A DNA stretch of 64,000 nucleotides from contig LUVW01000015.1 of assembly GCA_001661515.1 (NCBI GenBank), positions 504,799 through 568,798 of the forward strand. Reading direction: 5' to 3'. The DNA comes from Capniomyces stellatus. Its lineage: Eukaryota > Kickxellomycota > Harpellomycetes > Harpellales > Legeriomycetaceae. The notes beneath the pieces are model-generated. The model did no database searches. It saw nothing but the letters and a program-made list of their open reading frames with translations, and had not been told where the DNA came from. Below, one piece after another: positions 45,677 through 55,978 of this stretch. The number at the start of each line of letters is the position of its first letter. Positions within the stretch are counted from its first letter, which is position 1. A program made the position numbers and the translations under genes.

Positions 45677-46063
45677 ATGACCAGACGGGATTATAGCAGA
45701 ACCATTAATACCACACCTTTGGGTATATTTAAGCCGATTTATTCTCTTGGTTTATCAAGTTTTAATACCAAGATCAAAGTAAGCTATAACAGGTTAGATC
45801 AGTCAGCTATTATAGGGATGTTGTTTGTTTTATAAAATATCTTTAGCTAGAATATATCAACCACGATAACGCTTAGTTGGTTGGCCTGGGTGCGTGTTGT
45901 TTACGTTGTTAACGACGTTTATCATCGACCTTTATTCAATCCGAGAAGATTAGAAGAGGGACGACAATTTGCAACAAATATGTTGGTGGAGCTGGTTGGA
46001 CGTGTGCTGTACTATAGACATCGAGTATTATACTATCTTTCTAAACGGAGCCTTTTAAACTAA
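45677..46063 (+). CDS. Small unknown protein, two exons
   Basis: Exons 45677-45778 and 45851-46063, joined by a 72-nt intron (GTAAGC...CTAG, phase 0), give 104 residues. The choice of acceptor at 45850 is forced by phase: earlier and later AGs lead to immediate stops. The N-terminal part is basic (MTRRDYSRTINTT). The middle has one hydrophobic stretch (SWLAWVRVVYVVNDVYH) that could be a membrane or amphipathic helix. The rest is Arg- and Tyr-rich (NPRRLEEGRQFATNML). I do not recognise it. Splice fit and composition suggest a real gene, possibly organellar or membrane bound. Confidence 0.5.
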
Positions 46064-49000
46064 TAGTGAGCAGGGCTTTGTTTTTTTGTAAACATCCGAG
46101 TTCCGCTAGCAGCTAACACTATTAACTTTTTTATGACCAGGTAAACACAGATAATTAATTTCAGCTTTATTGGTGAAACGGTGGGTTTCGAGCACTAGTA
46201 AGACTGATTTACAAGCACCAAGGCTCTTTAACAAAAGGTCTTGATGGAACATTTGGTAACATAGCCCGCAAGTAAACAATCGATCATGCTTTCAAGAACA
46301 ATATTTCTGGATATCAGTCATTTAAAATATCAAAATGTGGTGTGCATTGTATGTAGAACAAATGGTTATCACAGAAATAAGTAAAAGTTGCCACATCTTT
46401 ACTTTGACTTGTACAGTGTGATGAGTTATGGAGAGGAAAAATGGAAATAGTAACATCGTTGTTTCTCGGCCATTTGCATCTACAGGTAATTCTATAAGGA
46501 ACATAAACACGCACTTATCAATTCAATGTAAAAAAACAAATGCATACACCTTTGTATCTTTTTAAATTTACTGCTCTGCATTGTGGACTTTATGCGTTGG
46601 AAATGTGTATTGTTGTTGGGAAATCGCTTTTGGCTTTCCAGACTAATAGCAAATACATTTTAAAGTATCTACTAGTGTGCCTCATTGTTGGGCATGTATA
46701 AATTTCTTGGGCATGGAATAATCTTGTAGCCAATGTTTGTTTTCAAAGTATGCCAAATGACTTTTGCTGATTTTAATAACAATGACCACGGAATTAGACT
46801 AGATTATATCATTATGTAGATAGAAGTAAACTTTTTTTTCTTTACCCCACTATAAAGTCTTGATCAATGCACTCATTCTAAATTAGTTACACCTTGCTTA
46901 CATTAATGTCTTAATTTTAACGTTTTAAATTCTAAAAAAAGAGGGGGAGGGTATTTAGGTGGGGTGAGGGTGAGGATGAGGGATAAAGAGGAGGGAGGGC
47001 TTTCGCTGTTGGCTATTATCAACACTTGTCTTTGTTATATACGTTTTATTATTTCCAAGAATCCTACGTATGAAAAAAGGAACAGAAAGGTGCCGTAAAA
47101 AAAGACATAGAATGGAGAAATGCATTTTGGACAAGTTCCTGGGTAGGTTTACGCTACATGATAACATCATGTGCCAGCATGCTTTTAGTGATAAAAAAAT
47201 GCAGCCAAATGATCCTAGATGTGTCTAGTGTTTGACGTTTAGTGCAAAGTTATGGAGGAACAATGGTAGTTTTAAAACACTAACGGTATGTAGCATCATA
47301 ACATTGTATCATTTATTTTTTTTGGATATACTTTGAATTTTATTTCTATATCGCTGTGCTGGGCAGAAAAAGCGATTATTTGTGCAAATTACAGATTAAA
47401 TGTGGTGATAATCAAGTAATTCACGCCAAGTAGTTGATATTGTACAGGAGCGACAGTACAGTCAAATATTTCGTAAAGGATAAACAAAGAATTATGAACG
47501 TCAAAAGTTTAGCAGATTTAAAAAAGAAGCTTAGCAGATGTTTAAGGCCTACAATGAGCGATTTGTATTTCGCGAATAGGCTGGGAAAAGTAAACAAAGT
47601 CCGTTGTCCAATTAAGTGGCGCTAAAGTAAATGATAATACGTTTGATAAAAATCGAAATTAAAGAGGAAAAAAAACAATTAAAAAGATTGGCAATTTGTA
47701 AGTTTACCAATAACCTCAGGATATTAAGGAATTAATCTAGTTTTGTTGCTCATCGTCATAAGCTGATACTAAATTGGGGTTTATTTTACTTTTTTATTGT
47801 AAGGATACCAAATTGTTTTAACCTGAACAGGAAATCATTGGGGGAGGGGGGGGGGGGGGTTGTATTTTTTAACGTCACTAGAATTAGCTGTTGTTTCTAT
47901 AATTTTAAATTAATGGCAAGGTATAGTTGGTGATTATTTTTTTAATATGATAGTTGGTGTTTTTAATCTATTGGCATTGTCAACCTGTACTTTGCCAACT
48001 TTGGTGTTGGTACATGTCATACAGTGAGGGCTAACTCCAGTGATAATTCTGCGTTGAATGTTTATTAGCTTCACATATGAAGAGTAATTGTTATAACAGG
48101 AGTAAAACAAAAACAAAACTTGGCTATCCATCACTAGTTGAATTCTCGTGTAAATCTTTTTTGCAATGAGATTCTTAGCTCGCATTGAAACGAGCACAAC
48201 AAACCCCTGTAACAATCTTGAAATGGATACACAGTCTAGCAACAGACCTTATAAATCTAGGGTTAATCTATGTTTCCATTGCAGATAAACACGGTTTGTT
48301 TGCTGTTAATAGGTTTACACGATTTTTTAATAAATCACAAGGGTTTTGGGGTTGTTTTATTATTGCTATAGTTTTGAGTATATGTCAATTAAACTTTGAG
48401 CAAAGCGAATTTGGGCTTTGTATCATGTGTTTTAAATTCACTTGAATGGCTCGATAATTGAATAGATGAGCTCGAAATAGTTCCCCATACAACTAAATAG
48501 CTAAATAGCCAATACAACCATATAACCAAACAGCCATACAGAGAAACTAGACCGTTTGGAGGTTAAGCGACGCTATTTGTTGCGTTTGGAGTTTTGAAAA
48601 GGGGTATATTTTGTTTTTAGCGCTTTACTTTGCCATTAGGCTTGAAAAAGAGCAACATATTAACGTTCAAAGGATGGCAAGTAAGAATCCCATTCGAGTC
48701 ATATTGAACCGTAGATTTTAGAGGCTTATAAATAACCAAGATGGATTTTGTTTTTATAGCTTGTTTTTTGTTTTTATTTTAAATGGTGAACTAGCCACCC
48801 ATATTATGAAAATCTGCCCAATGAATATCGTGTCAAAAAGCGTAGAATTCAAATATTAATTTTTAAATAAATTATTGGAGAAGCTATAGAATACACTTAC
48901 ACGCCAATTTTCATTTTATGTGAAATCATTTTTATAAAAGCTGGCTAAATTTATTGGCTAAAAGGAAATAGCTAATATTAAGTTGAAAACATTAATTCAT

Positions 49001-49810
49001 TTTTTAGGCACATTTTGGCAAGTGTACTATAATATTTACAAAACCTGAAAAATGATGAAAAAAAAATTATAGTCGCAATTAAAAGACGGATAAAAAAGAA
49101 TAAGTTCGATAATTAGTAACAAGTTACTGTCATAAAGTAAGGTGTGGTGGTTAAGATAGATAAAAAGGGAAAGCGGAAAAAGATAATAATAAAGGTGGGT
49201 ATTAGTAAAGTAAAACAAAAATAATGAAGGGATGCCGTGTGGTGCTTTATCTGTTACTAGCATTTCTCTCTTTTTTTATTTTTTTTAAAATAATATTATA
49301 TTCAGCAACGAAGGTTCCGACTTGAATACATCTATATAGTTTATTTTTTTTTCGAAAGATTTTAGTTTCTTGCCATTTTTGCTACATTACAATCTTTGCT
49401 TTTATTATTTTTACAATAGGGGGGTTTTTTTAGGCCTTATCAATATACAAATCTTGTTACTTTATACCCAGCGGCCTCGAAAAATGTACAATAATATACG
49501 AAACCTCGCACAAAACAAAAGCTGTGAGTGGTGGTCCGAAGGTGAGAATCCGACTGTAAACATAACTGTGTTTAGATTGAATGCCGAGTATTTTATATAT
49601 ATATTGGTATACCAAGGCTAGAGTATTCTTGTAAAAAAAAGAGGAGATCATCGCACCTTTCCTATCACACTTTTGTTTGTTTTATTTTAAGACAAAAAGC
49701 GATACAAAGTATAAAAAAAAGTGCACAGGATTTAGCCTTGGTGTGACATTTGCTTAGAAATTAAAACTAATTAAGAATAAAATTATACAGATTCACTGGT
49801 TAGATATGAC
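46064..49810. other. AT-rich intergenic region with weak ORFs
   Basis: About 3.7 kb without a secure gene. A possible two-exon frame at 47116-47625 is listed separately. A frame at 48185-48445 is hydrophobic and unrecognised. A run of 13 G residues occurs at 47846-47858. CTAAATAGC/CCAATACAACC-like short repeats occur at 48490-48540. Confidence 0.4.
47116..47625 (+). CDS. Possible small two-exon gene
   Basis: ATG at 47111-47116 region opens EKCILDKFLGR and could be spliced to a frame starting after AG at 47451-47452 that reads SDSTVKYFVKDKQRIMNVKS and LADLKKKLSRCLRPTMSDLY. The second part is Lys/Leu-rich and looks coding, but the donor (GTTTAC) is weak and I do not recognise the product. The second exon alone may belong to another arrangement. 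Confidence 0.25.
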
Positions 49811-50923
49811 ATGAACTCGAAAGCAGAAGATATGTGGCAGGATGTTGAAGCCAACATTAAAAAAATGGACAATCTTTACGATGCATCTTTCCAAGTATGG
49901 TTGAAGAATGAAGAGAATGCAGTTATAATAGCAGCATACCTCCAACGAATAGCCAACGATTACCCGGTTGATAAAATGATAAACGCGCTAAAGTGGCTAG
50001 TATCTTCGTGGAAGGTGGAAAATACAGCACTGATAATCCGACACGTAACAGCAGAATGGTCGATTCCACGGCCTGAAAGCCAAAAGAGAAGCCAGAAGAC
50101 CAAGAACGGAATAAACGAAACGCACGAGAGAATGATTGAAGGGGAGAATCGACGAGGGGTGTTGATTAGAGAGATCACAAGAGACTGGCCTTGCTTACAA
50201 GTGGCAAGGCTAATCAGCAACCTATCTTTTGTATTCTGGCCACACCGATTATACCAAGAAACATTCCTGAAGGCATTAGCGCTGGATTGGGACTTTTGCA
50301 GATTGTCAGAGTTTTTTTCATACGTGAGCGCACAACTGGGACTGGATTATCGAGTGAAGGTGTCGATGTTGCAGATGGCAGCCAAGAGGAACTCCAAGGT
50401 CAGGTCCAAGCAAAACAAGAGCAGCAAAGAGAGCCTTAAACGAGTGGGCCAAGATGCTGTTGATACTGAAAGTTCAAAGAGAATCCGACTAAACTCAGAT
50501 GTTGGCTGCCTAGAAAATAGCACAGCTTCAGCAATGCAAGACCTACAGTGCATATCAAATGACCAAGAGATTATCCCCATAGTCGACATGAACTCGGCTG
50601 ATCTGACACAAAGCGTAGTTTCTGCATCAGTCTTATCTATTGTACCCACTAACTCAATTGGCTCAGTTGTTCCAAACACAGCAGTGAGTTCTGAGTCTGG
50701 TCATATCCCATGCCAGCGCACTATTGACTCCTCTGAGATTGATCACTATGATCATTTGGAGCAGCAGTCATGCAGCTCCTCCGATATTCTTCGAAGAACA
50801 ACATCTTCAAATACAAACGCTTTTGTCAGACACACCAACAGACAGTCCATATCATCTGCATACAGCGTTTTAGGTATCTCTGTTGTAACCGATGTAGATT
50901 GCACTTCTGAATCCCGCTCTTGA
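49811..50923 (+). CDS. Unknown tryptophan-rich repeat protein
   Basis: A single 370-codon frame from ATG 49811. The first 190 residues show repeated helix-like units ending in a Trp-rich signature (YPVDKMINALKWLVSSWKV, HVTAEWSIPR, REITRDWPCLQVARLISNL, KALALDWDFCRLSEFFSYV), spaced by about 35-45 residues. This suggests a tandem helical repeat. A basic segment (RNSKVRSKQNKSSKES, then SSKRIRL) may be a nuclear localisation signal. The C-terminal half is Ser/Thr-rich and looks disordered. I know no named family. It converges with ESA1. The codon use and the absence of stops over 1.1 kb in AT-rich DNA make it a real gene. Confidence 0.8.
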   Translation: MNSKAEDMWQDVEANIKKMDNLYDASFQVWLKNEENAVIIAAYLQRIANDYPVDKMINALKWLVSSWKVENTALIIRHVTAEWSIPRPESQKRSQKTKNGINETHERMIEGENRRGVLIREITRDWPCLQVARLISNLSFVFWPHRLYQETFLKALALDWDFCRLSEFFSYVSAQLGLDYRVKVSMLQMAAKRNSKVRSKQNKSSKESLKRVGQDAVDTESSKRIRLNSDVGCLENSTASAMQDLQCISNDQEIIPIVDMNSADLTQSVVSASVLSIVPTNSIGSVVPNTAVSSESGHIPCQRTIDSSEIDHYDHLEQQSCSSSDILRRTTSSNTNAFVRHTNRQSISSAYSVLGISVVTDVDCTSESRS

Positions 50924-51866
50924 ATCCTCCCACCCCCAACCTTCTTTGTTTTATAGCCATTCTCTTTATTTTACCACTAGACAAATTTATCTTAATACCT
51001 TGCTCTTTTACTTACTTTTCAGTACCTGATACACAGCTAAGTGTGCATTGGCATTATGAGGCTTTTATTGTTTGTATATTTTATAGCTAGACATTATGTA
51101 TTATCCCTCTCCTCCCTCACACCCCATTTCTCTCCATTCCCACCCTCCGCCTTCATTTTCTCAACTTGATTCATTAACTACACACTATTTTTTTTATTTT
51201 TTATTGTTTTATTTTATTTTTTGGTTGTATCCATATTCTCTTTTAATAGTGTCTTTTCTCTTGCTCAACTCTTCATCCATCTCACTTTTTGTTTTTTGTT
51301 TTTTTTGTTTTCTTAATCCAATTCATTCAAATCTAACCTTGTTTCTTTATTCACACCACTGAATGTGTGTGTATCTTTTCCCACAACACATCTTGCAGTC
51401 ACACTTGTGAATTTAATTAATCAACCATCAACCATCAACCATCAACCATCAACCATCAACCATCAACCATCAACCATCAACCTCCAATTCTCGTTTATTT
51501 TGTTGTTGTTATTTTTCCACTATTGTGGTTTCGTTATCCAATACAAAAGTATTTATTTATCAAAGTGGTAAACCAGTTTAGTGCATATTGTTACATGGCT
51601 GATACTCCAAGAATGACCACGAAGCTGTGAATCAAATCAAGTCGAGTCTAACCTTATCTAGCACTAGGTTTGAAAAATTGGGTAGCTTTAAGTCGCTGGT
51701 TTATTGTATATATATATTATATTTGAAAAAAAAGCATAATTATAAATCGAATATTAGATAAATTGGCAGTCGGAATAGTCAAGGATCTGGCAGGCAGTTG
51801 CTGGAGGTTAAATCAAAATAAATGTACAAGTGTTGTTTAGAAAAACGATTTATAGTTTAAATAATC
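50924..51866. other. Convergent intergenic with heptamer array
   Basis: Pyrimidine-rich in its left half (51090-51365), then the ATCAACC array (listed separately), then AT-rich up to the ESA1 stop. It should contain both 3' UTRs. No gene is seen. Confidence 0.45.
51420..51483. repeat. (ATCAACC)n heptanucleotide array
   Basis: Nine consecutive 7-bp units, essentially perfect. Unlike the 6-bp arrays elsewhere, this unit is not a multiple of three, which fits its location in non-coding DNA. There are no spacers, so it is not a CRISPR array. Confidence 0.95.
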
Positions 51867-53396
51867 TTAAATATAACGAAGCTCAAGCGAGGAAAACGTT
51901 GGGGGTGTCCATTTGATACAGGTTGAATCAATCCTTCTTCTCTTCTTGGTTTTGCCTTTTTTAAAGTTCTCGATTACAGCCTCGCTGAAAACAATCGCGT
52001 GTTGGCCGTGGTAGTATTTAATCGCGTCAATGCTGAAAAGAGCGTGGAGTATATCTTGAGAAGTAAAGGATGTCATTCTACTCAGCTCCTCAATGCTAAT
52101 ACTGCCTCGGAAATCTGACAATAGCTCTACTAAAATCTCTGCCCAGTACGTCCGATAGCTCAGCAGCCCCAGATCAGACAGTGGCTTTTCGGGCGACCCC
52201 AACTTCCCCTCTATTTTTGTTAGCTCGTATGAAAACTGCATCAATAATCTACCATACCCATATCTTTGGTGTTGAGGCAACGTCAAAATGCACGCAAGGT
52301 TATAATTCTCCGAGGACTCCTTTTCTTTGCTGAAATATCCTATTATATGTGCCCCAAACTCGTCGTTTCGCGTCATTATATAAAACAAAAAGGGATCCAC
52401 GTCATAATACAACGTCTTGTGATCCAGAAAACATTTACTCAGCAGGCATAGATTCCGGCAGTATGTCTTTTGCCTTCTTCCATCAATCTCAAAGAACGAG
52501 ATATCCTCAAATCTATAAATTTCATTTCCTGGAGGGTGCTGCAAAGTGCACTTTTGTCTATGTCTATCCATCTGCCTCTCCGATGAGTAGTAATTCATAC
52601 AGAATTCACAAATATATAAAATCGATGCTTTTGTAACCGACTCTGGGTATGGCGAAAAGTACCACGGCTCTATTGTATACTCTCCCATTTGTATAATCGT
52701 AAGATTCTTCATACGCGCAATCTCGCTAGTACTTTGTGGAGCTCCATACCCTCCCGTTCCGCCAGGCACACTCATTCCACCTCCCTCATCTCCCATCTCT
52801 GTTTTTTCTGGTGCTTCGGTGTACATTGACGAATCAGGAATTTCCTCTAATTCTGAAACTTCCGCCGAATCCAAATTCGCGTCCTTGCTGCTCTTCCTGT
52901 TGCCTTTACTTTTCTCGTTCGCCTTACTATTCGTTCCCTTTGCCTCATTCTTAGCTGCCCTTGAATCACCCGAAACCGCTAAACCATCGTCTGCTCCAGA
53001 CCCCTTTGAATTCATTCCAACCTTAAACTTTTTGTTCTTTGGAAATTCAACAAGTCTATCCAAAACCACCTTGCTTTCCGGAATCCACTCGTCCAACCGT
53101 TTGTTGAATCCTATATAATGCACGTAGAATGTCAGCGTGCTACCATTCTCCTCATCTAGTTTTGCTGAATTTGGATCTAGCTCTTTTGGCCTGTCTTTCA
53201 AGCTCACACCATCTTGATTTTTCTTTGCTACCAAAGTGACTTGTTTAATAGACAGAATCTCAGCCTGCCTCTGTTCCCCATCCTTTTCCACAAACGGCTT
53301 ACATCCTATTATCAAATTGCTAACCGAATTAACTTTTACGCTAATCTGGTTGTTTTCTTTGGCTCCACTGGTTTTTGTTGGCGTCGATGAGCTCAT
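51867..53396 (-). CDS. ESA1: MYST histone acetyltransferase Esa1/KAT5
   Basis: A single exon of 509 residues; yeast Esa1 is 445. The N-terminal tudor-knot/chromo barrel ends FYVHYIGFNKRLDEWIPESK. A disordered Lys/Ser linker follows. The MYST domain has the C2HC finger (CEFCMNYYSSERQMDRHRQKC region, about 258-280), YCRNLCLLSKCFLDHKTLYY, the active-site Cys in LACILTLP (about 368), the acetyl-CoA loop QHQRYGYGRLL (about 377) and the Glu in SPEKPLSDLGLLSYR. Relatives usually have Lys, Arg or Met where this one has Tyr in QRYGYG. Esa1 is the NuA4 catalytic subunit that acetylates H4 and H2A.Z. The start ATG precedes the conserved barrel by about 25 residues. Confidence 0.97.
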   Translation of the reverse strand: MSSSTPTKTSGAKENNQISVKVNSVSNLIIGCKPFVEKDGEQRQAEILSIKQVTLVAKKNQDGVSLKDRPKELDPNSAKLDEENGSTLTFYVHYIGFNKRLDEWIPESKVVLDRLVEFPKNKKFKVGMNSKGSGADDGLAVSGDSRAAKNEAKGTNSKANEKSKGNRKSSKDANLDSAEVSELEEIPDSSMYTEAPEKTEMGDEGGGMSVPGGTGGYGAPQSTSEIARMKNLTIIQMGEYTIEPWYFSPYPESVTKASILYICEFCMNYYSSERQMDRHRQKCTLQHPPGNEIYRFEDISFFEIDGRRQKTYCRNLCLLSKCFLDHKTLYYDVDPFLFYIMTRNDEFGAHIIGYFSKEKESSENYNLACILTLPQHQRYGYGRLLMQFSYELTKIEGKLGSPEKPLSDLGLLSYRTYWAEILVELLSDFRGSISIEELSRMTSFTSQDILHALFSIDAIKYYHGQHAIVFSEAVIENFKKGKTKKRRRIDSTCIKWTPPTFSSLELRYI

Positions 53397-53855
53397 ATCT
53401 TCCTACCAATACTTTGTTTGTTTTTTTGTTTGTTTTTTTGCTTTTGTCTATTTTTTTTTTGCTTTTGTCTTTGTTGTTGTTTTATTCTCTCTCTTTCTCC
53501 TTTTTTCTCCTTACTGTATTTAATCTATACATACGTTTATGAATACTATATATTTTCACGTTTTAGTATTCAACTGTATGACTCAAAACAGAAAAAAGGT
53601 GAATGTTTGTTTGCTCTTTTTTTTTTTTGCTCTTTTTTCTTACGAGTTATCGCGTTATTCTTTAATCAATAAAAAAAACGAGATTAACGAAAACCAAACA
53701 ATAAATTCAATAAAAAAAAAAAACTAAACATTAGCTTTAAATTGGATTCAAAAGTTGTTCAAAAAATAAAATAGTACAAACATATTACTTTTTGGAATCA
53801 ATACTAAAACTATACACAATGACCTAAACTTACCAGTAGTTTGTAGCGTGGTATT
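53397..53855. other. Upstream region of ESA1
   Basis: T-rich and A-rich tracts (53410-53520, 53618-53640, 53663-53725) upstream of ESA1. Nothing else can be identified. It should hold the ESA1 promoter and the 3' UTR of the next gene. Confidence 0.4.
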
Positions 53856-54101
53856 TTAATAAATATATTTGTAGGTGTCATAGTTCCTAAAATCGAAAAC
53901 AGTTGTATAGGGTGCCACGTCTACTATTTCCATTTTTTTTAGCATGGCGTTGTTACAACTAAATACCCAAGGCGCCATATCGTTTATTGGCATGTCTGGC
54001 TGGTCTAAATCCGGAACGTTGCTAAGCCAGACACAACGCAAACCAGAAAGTTTGCTGCAGACAATGCTGGTATTTGCTACTCGGTATTGCTTCTCATGCA
54101 T
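53856..54101 (-). CDS. Small unknown protein
   Basis: An 81-codon ATG frame with balanced, coding-like composition (KLSGLRCVWLSNVPDLDQP, MAPWVFSCNNAMLKKMEI, YTTVFDFRNY). An acceptor-like TTGCAG lies just upstream on the same strand, so a further 5' exon is possible, although only about 200 bp separate it from the next gene. I do not recognise the family. Confidence 0.4.
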   Translation of the reverse strand: MHEKQYRVANTSIVCSKLSGLRCVWLSNVPDLDQPDMPINDMAPWVFSCNNAMLKKMEIVDVAPYTTVFDFRNYDTYKYIY

Positions 54102-54315
54102 GTCATTATGACTGCAAGCCTGATAAGTAAGATATCACCGAAATATTCAACATATTTATTGGTAGTATTTGGACTTGGTAAAAATATAAATGAAAAAGAA
54201 AACTAAAGGCAAAAAGGTAAAAGCATCACAGTGTTTAATGTCGCTTTATTCTACAATGGTTATATTTGTCACTAGAAAATACACACTAGTATCATCCAGC
54301 CCAAAGTGCATTGCA

Positions 54316-55250
54316 CTAACAGACATGTTTTACAACATCATTTATTTCTGGGGAAAGCTCCATATCCAGGTGCATGTAGAAGGTGTCGCCTTTTTTAGCT
54401 GATGTGATTTCTTTTGCTAAGCTGCCACCAATCAGACCTATTTGCTCAGGAGTCATAACTGTTTCATCAGTCACCTCGAATGTCTTTAAAGGACGGTCCT
54501 CAAGTCTTTTCAGCGAGCCTACTCTAACAGATCTTGTTATCGGTTTAGCAAAAAAGCTCAAAGTGTCCACCAACATGATCGAGTCTGAATTTATCTTGCT
54601 GAAGCTAGAGACGTTTTTGTTACTTGGGTTGAAGATCCTAACTCTTGTGATATATGGCCTAAATGCCCAAGTGACCATTAAAAGAGAAGAAGCCATCATT
54701 GAAAACGCTACAGTAACCAGCAGTTCAAAAAGTTAAAAGGGTGTTTCTGCGGCAAAACAAAAATAAACAAACAAACAAAGCAGCCATTGAGTATCAAAAG
54801 TAGCCAAGACTTACTGGTAAACATGAGCACCGAACGTGCTGACATGGGGAGTGTACTTTCTACACCAAGAAACCACGGAATTGCTACAGTGACCCCAACA
54901 ACTGAGGAAATGGCGGTCCATTTCAGGACCTTTGCTGCCTTTGTTAATGGACCTTCGTACACGCTGGCAAGAATAGGCTCAGGCAAGCTAGAGTAATGTC
55001 TTACTAGGAGGTTTAATCTTGGTAGAATGTCATTTTTTTTCAGATATTGGTTAGGAATACCAGTGGTGTTTAGGGTTGAATGGTTGAATCTAACAAAAGT
55101 GTTAAATTTAGGATTCGGGCTTTTAGCCAAGCTGGATTTTGTAAGCAAGTTTCTCGAAAAGTTCGCCACTCCGCAAGTACTAAATAATCGTGATTTCAAC
55201 AGGTCGGAATTAAAAGTCCTTTGGGACAATAACTTGTAATGAAAGCTCAT
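54316..55250 (-). CDS. Mitochondrial TMEM70/TMEM186-like membrane protein
   Basis: Two exons, 55250-54815 and 54707-54316, with a GT-AG phase-1 intron, give 275 residues. The N terminus is basic, Ser-rich and free of acids (LLSQRTFNSDLLKSRLFST), as in a mitochondrial presequence. Then comes VYEGPLTKAAKVLKW with a first membrane helix (AISSVVGVTVAIPWFLGV) and a second (MMASSLLMVTWAFRPYITRV) directly across the exon junction. The C-terminal part is soluble. This two-helix hairpin layout, with a YxGxx(T/A)xxxKxxK start, is that of the TMEM70/TMEM186/TMEM223 group, which helps assemble ATP synthase, complex I or cytochrome oxidase. Which member it is cannot be told. Confidence 0.72.
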
Positions 55251-55978
55251 TTTTCTATTTTATAAATTCTATGGTGAAAAAGGTTATCAGGTTTATCGTG
55301 CTCAAGGATGATGTTAAAGCCTAGACTTTTTTATCTTTTGATTTAAAAGGCCTTTTTTTATTGAGGTTTATTGCAAGTTTATTTAGTAGATCCGAGAATT
55401 TCAGATCAAACTCATTTTTTTTCACTATTATTGCTATACTTGATTGGACGGAGTTAACAAATAAATAAATAGAAAATAAAAAACAAGTCAAATGAAAAAG
55501 GCCAATTTCAATAATAATAAAACAAGTAAAAAAGGCCTGCTCCTCAGCGTGGTGAAAAAAAAACAACATAGATACGATACGATGCAGCGATACGACAAAG
55601 CAACGTGGAGTTAAGCCCCCGCTTGGTCTACCTCAAAATGGTTGGCATATGTTAAAGCTGTCAATTGAGAGGATTTTTTCGACATTAAAGCCATCTGTGG
55701 CTCCTACACACTTTGGAAGTCAGCTAATGTATGTGTCAGGTAACATCCAAGGGTATTTGAAACATGTGCGTATCTGGCTCTAACGAGTCAATTCTACTGA
55801 TGTATAGCTGGAGATCACAACCAATATTGCTCTTGCTCCGCTTTATTATATTTTAAATGTATTATTTTAAAATCGATAGCTAGTATACAAAGAATGGAAT
55901 AGTAAAAACGTCCAAACCAACAAAGTAAAATTATACCAATCTAAAACGATGAATATTTCAATAAATAAAAGGGCGAAT
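55251..55978. other. Intergenic, TMEM70-like / CTK2
   Basis: AT-rich spacer between two minus-strand genes. It includes the promoter of the TMEM70-like gene and the 3' UTR of CTK2. No convincing frame is seen; the minus-strand frame 55321-55569 is Phe/Lys-rich and looks like chance. Confidence 0.45.

Noticed and set aside
51420..51483. CRISPR-like repeat
   Set aside because: Units are 7 bp with no spacers, and the genome is eukaryotic.
55321..55569. 82-codon minus-strand frame rich in Phe and Lys
   Set aside because: It reflects A and T runs; no conserved content.
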